Shown here piece after piece: positions 54,400 to 64,000 of a DNA stretch of 64,000 nucleotides. The stretch's first letter is position 1. The number at the start of each line of letters is the position of its first letter. Source of the stretch: Prodigiosinella confusarubida (GTDB lineage Bacteria; Pseudomonadota; Gammaproteobacteria; Enterobacterales; Enterobacteriaceae); the NCBI RefSeq assembly GCF_002847015.1, contig NZ_CP025085.1, positions 2,666,001-2,730,000 of the forward strand. The letters run 5' to 3'. The position numbers and the translations under genes are program-made. The notes below the pieces were generated by a model. That model had not been told where the DNA came from. It ran no database searches and saw only the letters and a list, made by a program, of their open reading frames with translations.

Positions 54400-55677
54400 A
54401 TGGCGAGTAGTAACCTGATTAAACAATTGCAAGAGCGAGGCCTGGTAGCTCAGGTAACGGATGAGAACGCGTTAGCAGAGCGACTGGCGCAAGGGCCGAT
54501 TGCTCTATATTGCGGTTTCGATCCGACGGCTGACAGCTTGCATTTGGGGCATCTGGTTCCTCTGCTGTGTCTGAAACGTTTCCAAATGGCAGGCCATAAA
54601 CCAGTAGCATTAGTCGGTGGGGCAACGGGGCTGATTGGTGATCCCAGTTTTAAAGCGACCGAACGTAAGTTGAACACGGAAGAAACTGTTGGAGAATGGG
54701 TAGATAAAATCCGCCGTCAGGTCGCGCCATTCCTCGATTTTGACTGTGGTGAAAACAGCGCCATTGCCGTTAATAACTATGACTGGTTTGGCAATATGAG
54801 CGTGTTGACCTTCCTGCGCGATATCGGTAAGCATTTCTCTGTGAACCAGATGATTAACAAAGAAGCTGTGAAGCAGCGACTGAACCGTGATGATGTCGGC
54901 ATCTCCTTTACTGAATTCTCTTACAATTTGTTGCAGGGCTATGATTTTGCTGCCTTGAATACCCAATTGAATGTCGAATTACAGATTGGCGGCTCGGACC
55001 AATGGGGCAATATCACGTCTGGGATCGATTTAACCCGACGTATGAATCAGAAGCAGACATTTGGCTTAACTGTCCCGCTGATTACCAAAGCCGACGGTAC
55101 CAAATTCGGCAAGACCGAGGGGGGAGCCGTCTGGCTGGATGCCAGTAAGACCAGCCCTTATAAGTTTTATCAGTTCTGGATAAATACTGCTGACGCAGAT
55201 GTTTATCGCTTCCTGAAATTCTTTACTTTCCTGAGCATGGAAGAGATCAATGCCTTGGAAGATGAAGATAAAAACAGTGGCAAAGCCCCGCGAGCCCAGC
55301 ATGTACTGGCTGAAAAGGTGACCCGGATGGTACATGGAGAAGCCGGTCTTGCTGCTGCGCAGCGAATTACCCAGAGTCTCTTCTCGGGTTCATTGCAGGA
55401 TATGACGATAGAGGATTTCGCCCAACTGGCGCAGGATGGGATGCCGACCATTTCGCTGGATCAGGGGGCTGATTTACAGCAAGCGCTGGTCAGTGCTGAA
55501 CTGGTACCGTCTCGTGGTCAGGCCCGCACGATGATTTCTTCCAATGCGGTAACAGTGAATGGTGAAAAAATAGCCGACGCTGAATACACCTTCAAGGATA
55601 CCGATCGTCTGTTTGGCCGTTATACGTTACTGCGTCGGGGTAAAAAACATTACTGCCTGATTTGCTGGCAGGTATAA
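54400..55677 (+). CDS. tyrS: TyrS, tyrosyl-tRNA synthetase
   Basis: Class I aminoacyl-tRNA synthetase for tyrosine. HIGH-like motif HLGH (in SLHLGHLVP), KFGKT as the KMSKS equivalent, tyrosine-binding [10 protein letters not shown] and GGSDQWGNI, and a C-terminal S4 RNA-binding domain. ATG 54400 ([14 protein letters not shown] start) matches the E. coli start and has GGAG 7 nt upstream; the frame opens 12 nt earlier. This gives 425 residues against 424. Confidence 0.97.
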   Translation: MASSNLIKQLQERGLVAQVTDENALAERLAQGPIALYCGFDPTADSLHLGHLVPLLCLKRFQMAGHKPVALVGGATGLIGDPSFKATERKLNTEETVGEWVDKIRRQVAPFLDFDCGENSAIAVNNYDWFGNMSVLTFLRDIGKHFSVNQMINKEAVKQRLNRDDVGISFTEFSYNLLQGYDFAALNTQLNVELQIGGSDQWGNITSGIDLTRRMNQKQTFGLTVPLITKADGTKFGKTEGGAVWLDASKTSPYKFYQFWINTADADVYRFLKFFTFLSMEEINALEDEDKNSGKAPRAQHVLAEKVTRMVHGEAGLAAAQRITQSLFSGSLQDMTIEDFAQLAQDGMPTISLDQGADLQQALVSAELVPSRGQARTMISSNAVTVNGEKIADAEYTFKDTDRLFGRYTLLRRGKKHYCLICWQV

Positions 55678-55888
55678 CGGCGATAATCAAAAAAGGACTT
55701 TCGGTTCCTGATGTTTATCATTTGAAGGCGATATCCGGGACGGCATGGGGATGAGGCTCTCGTAAGGGCTTCTCCCTCTGGCCTGAACCCGGTATAACCG
55801 CTCTTTTGATTGACCAGCACCTGGGTTTATCGTGTCCTTGTTTATCAAGAGTATGTACGAAAGGTGCAGGCAGGGATAACAACGATTT

Positions 55889-56752
55889 ATGAAAAATATA
55901 TTGTCAATTCAATCACATGTTGTTTTTGGTCATGCAGGGAATAGTGCAGCTGAATTTCCTATGCGCCGGATGGGTGTTAATGTGTGGCCACTGAATACCG
56001 TTCAGTTTTCCAATCACACACAATATGGGAAATGGACCGGGTGCGTTATGCCTGCCAGTCATTTGACTGATGTTATTCAAGGCATCAATGATATCGATCG
56101 CCTTAAAGATTGTGATGCGGTGTTGAGTGGCTATATCGGTTCGCCAGAGCAGGGCGGACATATTCTGGATATTGTCAGACAGGTGAAAGCGATCAATCCG
56201 CATGCCGTTTATTTTTGCGACCCGGTAATGGGGACGCCGGAAAAAGGATGCATTGTGGCGCCTGGAGTGACGGATTTCCATTGTAATCAGTCATTGCAGG
56301 CCAGTGATGCTATTGCACCAAACCTACCGGAACTGGAACTGCTAAGCGGTCGTGCTGTACAGAGTGTTGATGAAGCCGTACAGGCTTGTCGTGAATTGTG
56401 CCAGCGAGGACCAAAGTTGGTGTTGGTAAAACATCTCAGTCGGGCAGCGTACCGTAGTGACAGTTTTGAAATGCTGCTGGTTACGCCGACGGAAGCGTGG
56501 CATATCAGTCGTCCACTGGTGGATTTTGGTGAGCGTCAGCCAGTGGGTGTGGGTGATCTTACCAGCGGTTTACTCTTGGTTAATCTCCTTAAAGGCGTCG
56601 CGCTGGAAAAAGCGTTGGAACATACCACTGCCGCTGTTTATGAGGTGATGCTGATGACCAGAGAAATGAATCAGTATGAACTTCAGTTGGTTGCAGCCCA
56701 AGACGGCATCGCGAATCCTCGCCACCATTTCCAGGCGGTACGTCTTAACTGA
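55889..56752 (+). CDS. pdxY: PdxY, pyridoxal kinase 2
   Basis: Ribokinase-fold enzyme that phosphorylates pyridoxal in PLP salvage. The start [21 protein letters not shown] is family-typical (positions 1-21), and the catalytic [10 protein letters not shown] segment carries the aspartate base. The length is 287, as expected. It lies 211 nt after tyrS in the same direction; the E. coli order is the same. The intergenic part has no clear terminator. Confidence 0.95.
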   Translation: MKNILSIQSHVVFGHAGNSAAEFPMRRMGVNVWPLNTVQFSNHTQYGKWTGCVMPASHLTDVIQGINDIDRLKDCDAVLSGYIGSPEQGGHILDIVRQVKAINPHAVYFCDPVMGTPEKGCIVAPGVTDFHCNQSLQASDAIAPNLPELELLSGRAVQSVDEAVQACRELCQRGPKLVLVKHLSRAAYRSDSFEMLLVTPTEAWHISRPLVDFGERQPVGVGDLTSGLLLVNLLKGVALEKALEHTTAAVYEVMLMTREMNQYELQLVAAQDGIANPRHHFQAVRLN

Positions 56753-56760
56753 TGGCGTCA

Positions 56761-56780
56761 GCCTCCGCGAGAGCGGAGGC
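56761..56780. terminator. hairpin between pdxY and gstA
   Basis: Eight-bp GC-rich stem GCCTCCGC/GCGGAGGC with a GAGA loop right after the pdxY stop, between converging genes. The T content after it is moderate. Confidence 0.75.
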
Positions 56781-56792
56781 ATTCCTCGTACT

Positions 56793-57404
56793 TTACAGCA
56801 ACAATAATCCTTCTGCTGTTAACGCTTTTTCCACCGATGGGCGTACCTCAATCCTCTCCAGATAAGCCTTCAGTGCAGGGAAATGCGTAAGATCAAATTT
56901 AAGTGCCTGTGCCCAACGAGCAATCGTATACAAATAGGCATCGGCTACACCGAAACGATTACCGACCAGGCAGTCATGCTCACTTAACACTTCATTGATA
57001 TAGCGAAAGCGCTGCTCCAGATAGCTGCGTAAAAGATCTTTATACGATTCAGGCGTTCCCGGGCGGAACAACGGCGAGAATGATTTATGCAATTCAGTAG
57101 CAATATAATTCAGCCATTCAATGGCGTGATAATGGTGAATAGTATTCGGAGGGGCAATAAGATTATATTGTGGCGCCTTATCCGCCAGATAAAGCGCAAT
57201 AGCGACGGTCTCTGTTAAAATAGAGCCATCGTCCAGTTCAAGGGCCGGTACCAATCCTTTTCGGTTAATTAGCAAATAATCCCTATCCTGTTCGGTTTTT
57301 TTGGTGCGCAGGTCGACTTTTTCCAATGTGAACCGAGTCCTTGTTTCATGCAGGATGATGTGGGGAAACAAGGAGCAACTCCCCGGTTTGTAATAAAGTT
57401 TCAT
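56793..57404 (-). CDS. gstA: GstA, beta-class glutathione S-transferase
   Basis: Cytosolic glutathione transferase of 203 residues. The thioredoxin-like N-terminal domain has the beta-class cysteine (Cys8 in PGSCSL), and KGLVPALELDD with TET for glutathione binding. The helical C-terminal domain includes GNRFGVADAYL. It matches E. coli GstA in length and in place after pdxY. Confidence 0.93.
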   Translation of the reverse strand: MKLYYKPGSCSLFPHIILHETRTRFTLEKVDLRTKKTEQDRDYLLINRKGLVPALELDDGSILTETVAIALYLADKAPQYNLIAPPNTIHHYHAIEWLNYIATELHKSFSPLFRPGTPESYKDLLRSYLEQRFRYINEVLSEHDCLVGNRFGVADAYLYTIARWAQALKFDLTHFPALKAYLERIEVRPSVEKALTAEGLLLL

Positions 57405-57881
57405 GTGCTATTCCTTCCTTAAGCGTCGAGAGAGTTTTTTGTTGCAAATTGATAATAATATGTATGATTTTATTAAATAATAAGTAAGGCATTATTGCTA
57501 TAAATTACATCCTCTCGCTGTGCGTTGTCTCGCAGATTATTTGATCTGAAAAATCAATGGCACGCTGATTATGTTGTCATGTCTCCTGCCAATTTAGCCT
57601 GTCTGACACAGAGTAATAACTATTGTTGAAGCTCAGGAGCAAAGCTGAAAGAACGGTAAGTATTTTGATAGGTATAGGTGATTTCTATTATCAATTTTAA
57701 TGTTAACAAAATGTTATTTTTAGTTTGTGTTATCTTTAAAGAAGATCATAAAATTCGGGCTGGATAGCGTTTGTCGGAGCTACAAACGAGAACACCAGCA
57801 CGAAAAATCTATCCAAATGAAGAGGCGGGTTACCATAAATCATGCTTCTTCAGATAGATACTCAGTCACCCGGGAGGAAGT
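57405..57881. other. gstA/acnA divergent region
   Basis: 477 nt with no supported gene. It holds the gstA promoter and a long acnA leader, including an ArcA-like repeat. A frame from 57727 to 58143 overlaps acnA and has no protein character. Confidence 0.55.
57701..57717 (+). promoter_or_regulatory. candidate ArcA site before acnA
   Basis: Direct repeats TGTTAA (57701) and TGTTAT (57712) spaced by exactly 11 nt, the ArcA box pattern. E. coli acnA is repressed by ArcA without oxygen, which fits. Not tested. Confidence 0.55.
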
Positions 57882-60551
57882 ATGTCATCTCAACTTCGTG
57901 AAGCTTGTGTCGCTACACTCACCGTCCGAGAACAATCTTATAACTACTATAGTTTGTCTTTGGCTGCTCAGCGGTTGGGTAACATTGATAGGTTGCCTAA
58001 ATCGCTCAAGGTTCTGCTGGAAAATCTGTTGCGCCATCAGGATGGCGATGCTGTGCAGGATGCCGATCTGGAAGCACTGGTTGCATGGCAAGATACCGCT
58101 CACGCCGAACGTGAGATTGCGTACCGTCCATCCCGTGTATTAATGCAGGATTTTACCGGTGTGCCGGCTGTCGTCGATCTGGCGGCGATGCGGGCAGCAG
58201 TGCAGCGGCTTGGAGGAGATGTCAATAAGGTCAACCCATTAACCCCAGTGGATTTGGTGATTGATCACTCCGTGACCGTCGATTATTTTGGCGACAATCA
58301 GGCTCTGGTGGAAAATACGCGTTTGGAAATGGTGCGTAATTATGAGCGTTATGCTTTTTTACGCTGGGGACAGAAAGCCTTCCACCATTTTAGAGTCGTG
58401 CCGCCAGGTACCGGGATTTGCCACCAGGTGAATCTGGAATATCTCGCGAAAGTTGTCTGGCATGAAAAGCAAAAGGAAGAATGTGTTGCTTACCCGGATA
58501 CGTTGGTGGGGACGGATTCTCATACCACGATGATCAACGCTCTCGGCGTATTGGGCTGGGGGGTTGGTGGTATTGAAGCTGAAGCGGCGATGCTGGGACA
58601 GCCGGTTTCAATGTTGATTCCCGATGTCGTCGGTTTTCAGCTTACCGGTAGACTGCGAGAAGGTATTACGGCAACGGATTTGGTGCTGAATGTCACGCAG
58701 ATACTGCGTAAACAAGGTGTCGTGGGTAAATTCGTTGAATTTTATGGTGACGGGCTTGATCACCTGGCACTGGCTGATCGTGCGACGATTGCCAATATGG
58801 CGCCGGAATATGGTGCAACCTGCGGTTTTTTCCCGGTCGACGATATTACGCTGGACTATTTGCGGTTGACGAATCGCAGTGACGATCAGATTGCACTGGT
58901 GGAAGCTTACTGCAAACAGCAGGGGTTGTGGCGATATGCTGGTGATGAACCCCGGTTTACCAGCCAATTGACGCTGGATATGAATAGTGTAGAAACCAGT
59001 CTGGCGGGCCCCAAACGTCCACAAGATCGGGTAGCGCTGGTGGATGTTCCCAACGCTTTTCAGGCCACGCTTGAGCTGGATCTTGCAACCGCTCGTCAGC
59101 CGGATGACGACACCTCTTTACCGGAAGGGGAAGATTGTCGCCTCAGCCAAGGCGCGGTAGTCATTGCTGCAATTACGTCCTGTACCAATACATCTAACCC
59201 CAGCGTCATGATGGCAGCCGGATTGTTGGCCCAGAATGCGGTCAAGCGTGGGTTGAAGACGAAACCCTGGGTGAAAACCTCTCTGGCACCTGGTTCTCGG
59301 GTCGTAACGGATTATTTCGCCAAAGCAGGATTGACTGACTCCCTCGACCAGTTGGGTTTTAATCTGGTGGGGTATGGGTGTACTACCTGCATTGGCAACT
59401 CGGGCTTGTTACCCACTGCCATTGAGCATGAGATAAAAGAGAAGGATCTGACGGTTGGCGCCGTGCTGTCCGGTAATCGTAACTTTGAAGGTCGCATTCA
59501 CCCGCTGGTGAAAACCAACTGGCTGGCTTCTCCACCGCTGGTAGTGGCTTATGCGTTGGCTGGCAATATGAACGTGAATTTGACGAGTGATCCGCTGGGT
59601 GAGGATGAACAGGGGAAGGCGGTTTATTTACGTGATATCTGGCCATCAGCGAAAGCGGTGGCGAACGCGGTATTGCAGGTCAATGCGGATATGTTTAGAA
59701 AAGAGTATGCGTCGGTGTTCACTGGAACGCAGGAGTGGCAGGATATTCTGGTAGAGGACAAGGCCACCTATGATTGGCCGGTAGATTCCACTTATATTCG
59801 TAAGATACCCTTTTTCGATGAGATGTCACCGGAACCTACACCAGTACAGGATATTAACGGTGCTCGGATTCTGGCGATACTGGGTGATTCCGTCACGACT
59901 GACCATATCTCTCCTGCGGGCAACATCAAAGAGGATAGCCCGGCCGGGCATTATCTGCTGGAACATGGGGTGGCAACCGAAGCGTTTAATTCTTATGGTT
60001 CACGACGTGGTAATCATGAAGTGATGATGCGTGGCACGTTTGCCAACATTCGCATCCGCAATGAGATGGTGCCCGGTAAAGAGGGTGGATACACCCGGCA
60101 TATACCATCGCAGGATGAAATGACGATTTATGATGCTGCAATGCGTTATCAGGACGAGAATTTACCGCTGGCGTTGATCGCCGGTAAGGAATATGGGTCA
60201 GGGTCCAGCCGTGACTGGGCAGCGAAAGGCCCTCGTTTGCTCGGTGTGCGAGTTGTGATTGCCGAATCGTTTGAACGTATTCACCGTTCCAATCTGATCG
60301 GGATGGGTATTTTACCGTTATCATTTCCGGCAGGTGTAACGCGCAAAACACTACAGCTCACCGGTGATGAGCAAATTGATATTACTGGACTGACTACGCT
60401 TCACCCTGGTTGTACCGTAACCGTAAAAATCACCCGACAGGATGGTCAGCAACAGGTGATTGACACGCTGTGCCGTATTGATACACGCAACGAACTGATT
60501 TATTTCCAGAACGACGGTATCTTGCACTATGTCATTCGTGGAATGTTGTAA
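57882..60551 (+). CDS. acnA: AcnA, aconitate hydratase A
   Basis: Fe-S enzyme interconverting citrate and isocitrate; AcnA is the stress-resistant form in enterobacteria. The 889 residues hold the cluster cysteines in TSCTNTSNP and GYGCTTCIGNSG, the GTDSHTTMINALG motif, and the C-terminal swivel domain with GKEYGSGSSRDWAAKG. ATG 57882 follows GGGAGGAAGT, a strong ribosome site. Its cluster links it to the suf genes at the left end. Confidence 0.97.
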   Translation: MSSQLREACVATLTVREQSYNYYSLSLAAQRLGNIDRLPKSLKVLLENLLRHQDGDAVQDADLEALVAWQDTAHAEREIAYRPSRVLMQDFTGVPAVVDLAAMRAAVQRLGGDVNKVNPLTPVDLVIDHSVTVDYFGDNQALVENTRLEMVRNYERYAFLRWGQKAFHHFRVVPPGTGICHQVNLEYLAKVVWHEKQKEECVAYPDTLVGTDSHTTMINALGVLGWGVGGIEAEAAMLGQPVSMLIPDVVGFQLTGRLREGITATDLVLNVTQILRKQGVVGKFVEFYGDGLDHLALADRATIANMAPEYGATCGFFPVDDITLDYLRLTNRSDDQIALVEAYCKQQGLWRYAGDEPRFTSQLTLDMNSVETSLAGPKRPQDRVALVDVPNAFQATLELDLATARQPDDDTSLPEGEDCRLSQGAVVIAAITSCTNTSNPSVMMAAGLLAQNAVKRGLKTKPWVKTSLAPGSRVVTDYFAKAGLTDSLDQLGFNLVGYGCTTCIGNSGLLPTAIEHEIKEKDLTVGAVLSGNRNFEGRIHPLVKTNWLASPPLVVAYALAGNMNVNLTSDPLGEDEQGKAVYLRDIWPSAKAVANAVLQVNADMFRKEYASVFTGTQEWQDILVEDKATYDWPVDSTYIRKIPFFDEMSPEPTPVQDINGARILAILGDSVTTDHISPAGNIKEDSPAGHYLLEHGVATEAFNSYGSRRGNHEVMMRGTFANIRIRNEMVPGKEGGYTRHIPSQDEMTIYDAAMRYQDENLPLALIAGKEYGSGSSRDWAAKGPRLLGVRVVIAESFERIHRSNLIGMGILPLSFPAGVTRKTLQLTGDEQIDITGLTTLHPGCTVTVKITRQDGQQQVIDTLCRIDTRNELIYFQNDGILHYVIRGML

Positions 60552-60645
60552 TTTATCCGTTGGCGCAGATCGGGTTCTGTGCCAGCGCGGTCATATTGTT
60601 AATGTGTTCGCTGGATATTTACACCGTTACCTATTGGTTTTTCTG

Positions 60646-60680
60646 CCCCAGATGATGGATTTATCGTCTGGGGAAATTTT
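60646..60680. terminator. terminator, acnA/ribA
   Basis: Ten-bp stem CCCCAGATGA/TCGTCTGGGG (one G-T pair) with an 8-nt loop, followed by AAATTTT on the plus strand and flanked by a T-rich stretch on the left. It separates the two converging genes. Confidence 0.8.
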
Positions 60681-60688
60681 GACAGGTG

Positions 60689-61282
60689 TTACTTTATATC
60701 CAGTAGATGGCCCATCTTGGCGGCTTTGGTGGCTAGATAGCGTTCATTTTTCGGGTTACGACCGACGATCAACGGAACACGTTCCACTATATTAATACCT
60801 GCTTCGCTTAAGATTTTGACCTTTTGTGGATTATTGGTCAGCAGGCGTACGGCACCAACATGCAATAACTTGAACATATCGGCACAAAGGGTGAAATCAC
60901 GTTCGTCGGCGGCAAAACCCAACTGATGATTAGCTTCAACAGTATCAGCTCCTTTGTCTTGTAACGCATAGGCCCGAATCTTGTTCAGCAAACCGATATT
61001 ACGACCTTCCTGACGATGGTAAAGCAGTATTCCGCGGCCTTCTTCAGCAATATGGTTAAGCGCCGCTTCTAACTGAAAACCACAATCACAACGCAGACTG
61101 AATAGTGCATCTCCGGTCAGACATTCTGAATGCACTCTGGCTAAAACCGGCTCCGGACCGGAAATATCACCGTATACCAAGGCCAGATGATCCTGACCGG
61201 TCGCTATTTCTTCAAAACCGACCATCAGAAAATCACCCCAAGGTGTAGGCAATTTGGCTTCTGCCACCCGCTTTAGCTGCAT
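60689..61282 (-). CDS. ribA: RibA, GTP cyclohydrolase II
   Basis: First enzyme of riboflavin synthesis; opens GTP with a zinc ion. The zinc cysteines are in [17 protein letters not shown], followed by [12 protein letters not shown] and [12 protein letters not shown] 61282 gives [21 protein letters not shown], identical to the E. coli start, with GGAG upstream; a TTG 12 nt further out is not needed. The length is 197 residues. It is convergent with acnA and divergent from pgpB. Confidence 0.96.
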   Translation of the reverse strand: MQLKRVAEAKLPTPWGDFLMVGFEEIATGQDHLALVYGDISGPEPVLARVHSECLTGDALFSLRCDCGFQLEAALNHIAEEGRGILLYHRQEGRNIGLLNKIRAYALQDKGADTVEANHQLGFAADERDFTLCADMFKLLHVGAVRLLTNNPQKVKILSEAGINIVERVPLIVGRNPKNERYLATKAAKMGHLLDIK

Positions 61283-61540
61283 GTTAATCTCCAAAACAAA
61301 AAATACTGATGCGCATCCTACCGTTGGATGGGAACCTTAATCAGCCCAAGATCTGACTCGAATCAGATCGATGTATGTGGTTGTCGGTGCTTGATCGATG
61401 ACGAAATGGCTAACGTTGTAGCAGTGTCGTTGATAGAACCGGGAGGTATTTTACGCCATAGTGGCTGCTTATGTCCTGTTTTCTGGTAAAATTGTGAAAA
61501 ATATGTTGCTTTATATCCCGCTGAAAAATAGGGAGAAATG

Positions 61541-62272
61541 ATGTACGAACTCGCCAGACGAACTGCGCTGGGTGTAATAGTATTGCTGTTGATGCCGCTA
61601 ATTATCTGGGTAACTGGCTGGCAATGGAGACCTGACGTCTCTGGCTGGTGGCTACTGGTATTATTTTGGATAACGGAAACGGTCTCTTCACCGTGGGGGG
61701 TATTAACCTGCATGGGGTTGAGTCTTTGGTTTTCGTGGTGTCTACGTTTTCGATGGGCACCGGCATTAGCGTTGATAGTCATTATGGCTATGGCCATTCT
61801 GCTGGGACAGGGCGTGAAATCTGTCATTAAAAACTGGGTCCAGGAACCGCGACCTTTTGTTGTTTGGCTGGAAAAAAAACATCAGGTTGACAGTCACTAT
61901 TTCTCACTCGGTAATACCCACACTGGATTGGCAAAAGAACCGCGCAATGTGGAACAACCACCCCTGTGGTTGCGCCATTACTGGCAGGGTGAACATGGGT
62001 TTGCTTTTCCTTCCGGACATACGCTGTTTGCGGCCACTTGGGCATTGATGGGGGTCGGGTTGTTATGGACACGCCGTCATTATGTAACGGTAACGCTATT
62101 GATGATATGGGCCATCGGGGTGATGGGCAGTCGGTTGGCATTGGGGATGCATTGGCCACAGGATCTGATAATGGCAACGGTGATCAGTGGAATATTGGCT
62201 ATGGTCGCGACATGGTTGAGCCAGTACTGTGGGTGTTTGCCAGTGTCGCTCAAGGATACAGAAAACAGGTAA
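61541..62272 (+). CDS. pgpB: PgpB, phosphatidylglycerophosphatase B
   Basis: Inner-membrane PAP2-family phosphatase acting on phosphatidylglycerophosphate and undecaprenyl pyrophosphate. There are six membrane segments. The catalytic motifs are KNWVQEPRP, PSGHT and SRLALGMHWPQD. ATG 61541 gives a start MYELARRTALG that aligns with E. coli MRSIARRTAVG and has GGGAG 5 nt upstream; ATG 61538 is too close. The length is 243. Confidence 0.94.
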   Translation: MYELARRTALGVIVLLLMPLIIWVTGWQWRPDVSGWWLLVLFWITETVSSPWGVLTCMGLSLWFSWCLRFRWAPALALIVIMAMAILLGQGVKSVIKNWVQEPRPFVVWLEKKHQVDSHYFSLGNTHTGLAKEPRNVEQPPLWLRHYWQGEHGFAFPSGHTLFAATWALMGVGLLWTRRHYVTVTLLMIWAIGVMGSRLALGMHWPQDLIMATVISGILAMVATWLSQYCGCLPVSLKDTENR

Positions 62273-62652
62273 GGCAAGTATTTGTGGATCGCTCGGATTA
62301 ACGTCTTTCTCTCTTACGACGAAAATTGATTCAGGATAACGCGCTTAATGGAATAAGCGCGTTATCCTTTATGATGTTGTGGTGATTTTCATATCAGAAG
62401 CCATTAAAGCGTCAGTGTTGTGTTTTTAACCCTGTGATAAGTGAAATGTGGGAATCAGCCAGCTAATGGGTTTTTCCCTCGGTACATATCTCTGTTTCTG
62501 CAGCAGTTGGACTGATATCTGAACGCCAGTTGTATCTCGTATCTCAACCAGACAGCATTTCCCACCGCGGAGCAGAAATGCTAATTTAGTGGGGTTTACC
62601 GCCGAAATTTGGCATAATTCATGCGGTTAACGCGATATCACAGGAACAAAAC
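62273..62652. other. pgpB/lapA intergenic region
   Basis: 380 nt. A strong terminator sits near the left end. The rest carries the lapA promoter; E. coli lapAB is under heat-shock control, but I could not pick out a clear sigma-32 site. Confidence 0.5.
62334..62370 (+). terminator. pgpB terminator
   Basis: Perfect 14-bp stem GGATAACGCGCTTA with its complement (62334-62347 and 62354-62367) and a six-base loop, followed by TTT. Confidence 0.88.
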
Positions 62653-62958
62653 GTGAAATACATGCTAATTTTTCTCCTCGTGCTGGCGATATTCATTATT
62701 TCTGTCACACTGGGCGCGCATAACGATCAGGTTATTACCTTTAATTATCTGGTTGCACAGGGCGAATATCAGCTTTCAACGTTGTTGGCGACACTGTTTG
62801 CGGTCGGGTTCATTTTGGGATGGGTGATCTGCGGTCTGTTTTATCTGCGGGTACGCATTGCGCTAGGGCGTGAACAACGTAAAGTCAAACGCCTTGAGCA
62901 GCAATTACCCATCACTGATGACGTCAACACACCGCCTGAGCAAACAACGACCCACTAA
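62653..62958 (+). CDS. lapA: LapA (YciS), LPS assembly protein A
   Basis: Inner-membrane protein of 101 residues with two hydrophobic helices (about 2-22 and 42-65) and a cytosolic coiled tail. It nearly matches E. coli LapA (KYxLIFLLVLAIF start). The start is GTG 62653 with AGGA about 8 nt upstream; an ATG at 62662 is possible but would cut the conserved start. It is paired with lapB 13 nt downstream and helps tune LpxC breakdown. Confidence 0.92.
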   Translation: MKYMLIFLLVLAIFIISVTLGAHNDQVITFNYLVAQGEYQLSTLLATLFAVGFILGWVICGLFYLRVRIALGREQRKVKRLEQQLPITDDVNTPPEQTTTH

Positions 62959-62971
62959 GGAATCACTCCCT

Positions 62972-64000
62972 ATGTTAGAACTGCTGTTTCTGTTGCTGCC
63001 AGTTGCCGCCGCGTATGGCTGGTATATGGGTCGCAGAAGCGCACAGCAGGATAAACAGGATGAAGCTAACCGTCTGTCGCGGGATTATGTGACAGGTGTC
63101 AACTTTCTGTTATCCAATCAGCAGGATAAAGCGGTTGAGCTATTCCTTGATATGCTTAAGGACGATACCAACACCTTTGAGGCTCACCTTACACTGGGAA
63201 ATCTGTTTCGCTCACGTGGTGAGGTTGACCGCGCCATCCGTATCCACCAGGCATTGACGGAAAGTACCGCGTTGACGTTTGAACAACGTTTGCTGGCCGT
63301 ACAGCAACTGGGGCGTGATTATATGACGGCAGGGCTGTATGACCGTGCCGAAAAAATATTCAAACAATTGGTGGATGAAGAAGATTTTCGCCTCAGTGCG
63401 TTACAACAATTACTGCAGATTTATCAGGCGACCAGTGACTGGCAGACCGCTATTGATACGGCGGAAAAACTGGTCAAATTGGGCACCGACCGATTGCGGG
63501 TAGAGATCGCCCACTTTTACTGTGAACTGGCACTGCAATTCATGGGTAATGATGATTTGAACAAAGCCATGGCGTTGTTGAAGAAAGCCATAGCATCGGA
63601 TAATCAGTGTGCTCGCGCTTCTATCATGATAGGGCGTATTTATATGGCCCAGCAGCAGTTTTCCCCAGCGATAGCGGCGTTGCAACAAGTGTTGGAGCAG
63701 GATAGGGATTTTGTCAGTGAAACGTTGCCGATGCTGGAGGAGTGCTATCAGCATTTACATCAACCTCAGGATTGGTCTGCGTTTTTGAAACGGTGCGTGG
63801 AGGAAAACACTGGCGCCACCGCAGAACTGATGCTGGCGGATATTATTGAACGAGAAGACGGTACCGAAGTCGCTCAGATCTATATCAACCGCCAGATTCA
63901 GCGACACCCTACCATGCGAGGATTTCACCGGCTGATGGACTTTCATTTGCGAGAGGCAGAGGACGGAAGAGCCAAAGAGAGCCTGGTTGTATTGCGTAAG
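62972..64000 (+). CDS. lapB: LapB (YciM), partial at window end
   Basis: First 343 codons of LapB (389 in E. coli), cut by the window edge. An N-terminal membrane anchor (residues 2-20, ending YMGRRSA) is followed by tetratricopeptide repeats. The C-terminal rubredoxin-like metal domain lies beyond the window. LapB directs the protease FtsH to LpxC and so controls LPS synthesis. AAGGA precedes the ATG. Confidence 0.95.
   Translation, partial: MLELLFLLLPVAAAYGWYMGRRSAQQDKQDEANRLSRDYVTGVNFLLSNQQDKAVELFLDMLKDDTNTFEAHLTLGNLFRSRGEVDRAIRIHQALTESTALTFEQRLLAVQQLGRDYMTAGLYDRAEKIFKQLVDEEDFRLSALQQLLQIYQATSDWQTAIDTAEKLVKLGTDRLRVEIAHFYCELALQFMGNDDLNKAMALLKKAIASDNQCARASIMIGRIYMAQQQFSPAIAALQQVLEQDRDFVSETLPMLEECYQHLHQPQDWSAFLKRCVEENTGATAELMLADIIEREDGTEVAQIYINRQIQRHPTMRGFHRLMDFHLREAEDGRAKESLVVLRK

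Noticed and set aside
57727..58143. 138-codon frame overlapping the acnA start
   Set aside because: It is out of frame with acnA, lacks protein features and is explained by the acnA coding sequence.
61363..61827. 154-codon minus-strand frame overlapping pgpB
   Set aside because: Antisense to the conserved PAP2 protein, with no domain and low-complexity composition.

Overview
The window is a continuous piece of an enterobacterial chromosome. Core gene content and order (sufCDSE-ldtE-lpp-pykF on the left; mdtK-ribE-cfa-purR-mepH-grxD-rnt-gloA-ydhL-slyA-slyB-anmK-mliC-pdxH-tyrS-pdxY-gstA, then acnA, ribA, pgpB and lapAB on the right) follow the E. coli map closely. The protein sequences and the arb/bgl beta-glucoside operon fit a plant-associated member of the Pectobacteriaceae (Pectobacterium, Dickeya, Brenneria or a relative). 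The genus cannot be fixed from the sequence alone.

Layout. 1-3711: suf Fe-S assembly genes, entered just before sufC. 4091-7114: L,D-transpeptidase, Braun lipoprotein and pyruvate kinase. 7657-15333: a complete beta-glucoside regulon (bglG antiterminator, PTS permease, phospho-beta-glucosidase, porin, YieL-type esterase) with two antiterminator RNA sites. 15392-16189: a scar with an orphan small ORF, an IS256-family transposase remnant and a very AT-rich leader. 16190-40947: one roughly 24.8 kb co-directional operon for a nonribosomal peptide. It holds a GNAT acetyltransferase, SbnA/SbnB-type 2,3-diaminopropionate synthesis enzymes, a periplasmic penicillin-acylase-family enzyme, an ABC peptide exporter, three NRPS proteins with five modules in total, and a type II thioesterase. 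40984-41147: two tRNA-Val(GAC) genes on the minus strand. From 41302 the core genome resumes.

In E. coli pykF and the mdtK-side tRNA-Val pair lie a few genes apart. Here the beta-glucoside operon and the NRPS operon occupy that interval, so the NRPS operon looks like an acquired island bordered by tRNA genes and an insertion-sequence remnant.

How the island may work (inference). SbnA and SbnB would supply L-Dap. Adenylation-pocket residues read as basic/undetermined, Thr, Ser, undetermined (acidic pocket) and Gly. The order is held by TubC-type docking domains on the second and third NRPS, and a terminal thioesterase releases the chain. The condensation domains after the Thr and Ser modules belong to a different subtype from the other three, and the second has an altered catalytic motif, raising the possibility of dehydro-amino acids. 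The exporter and adjacent acylase suggest an acylated prodrug that is exported and then trimmed in the periplasm. I do not recognise a known product for this architecture.
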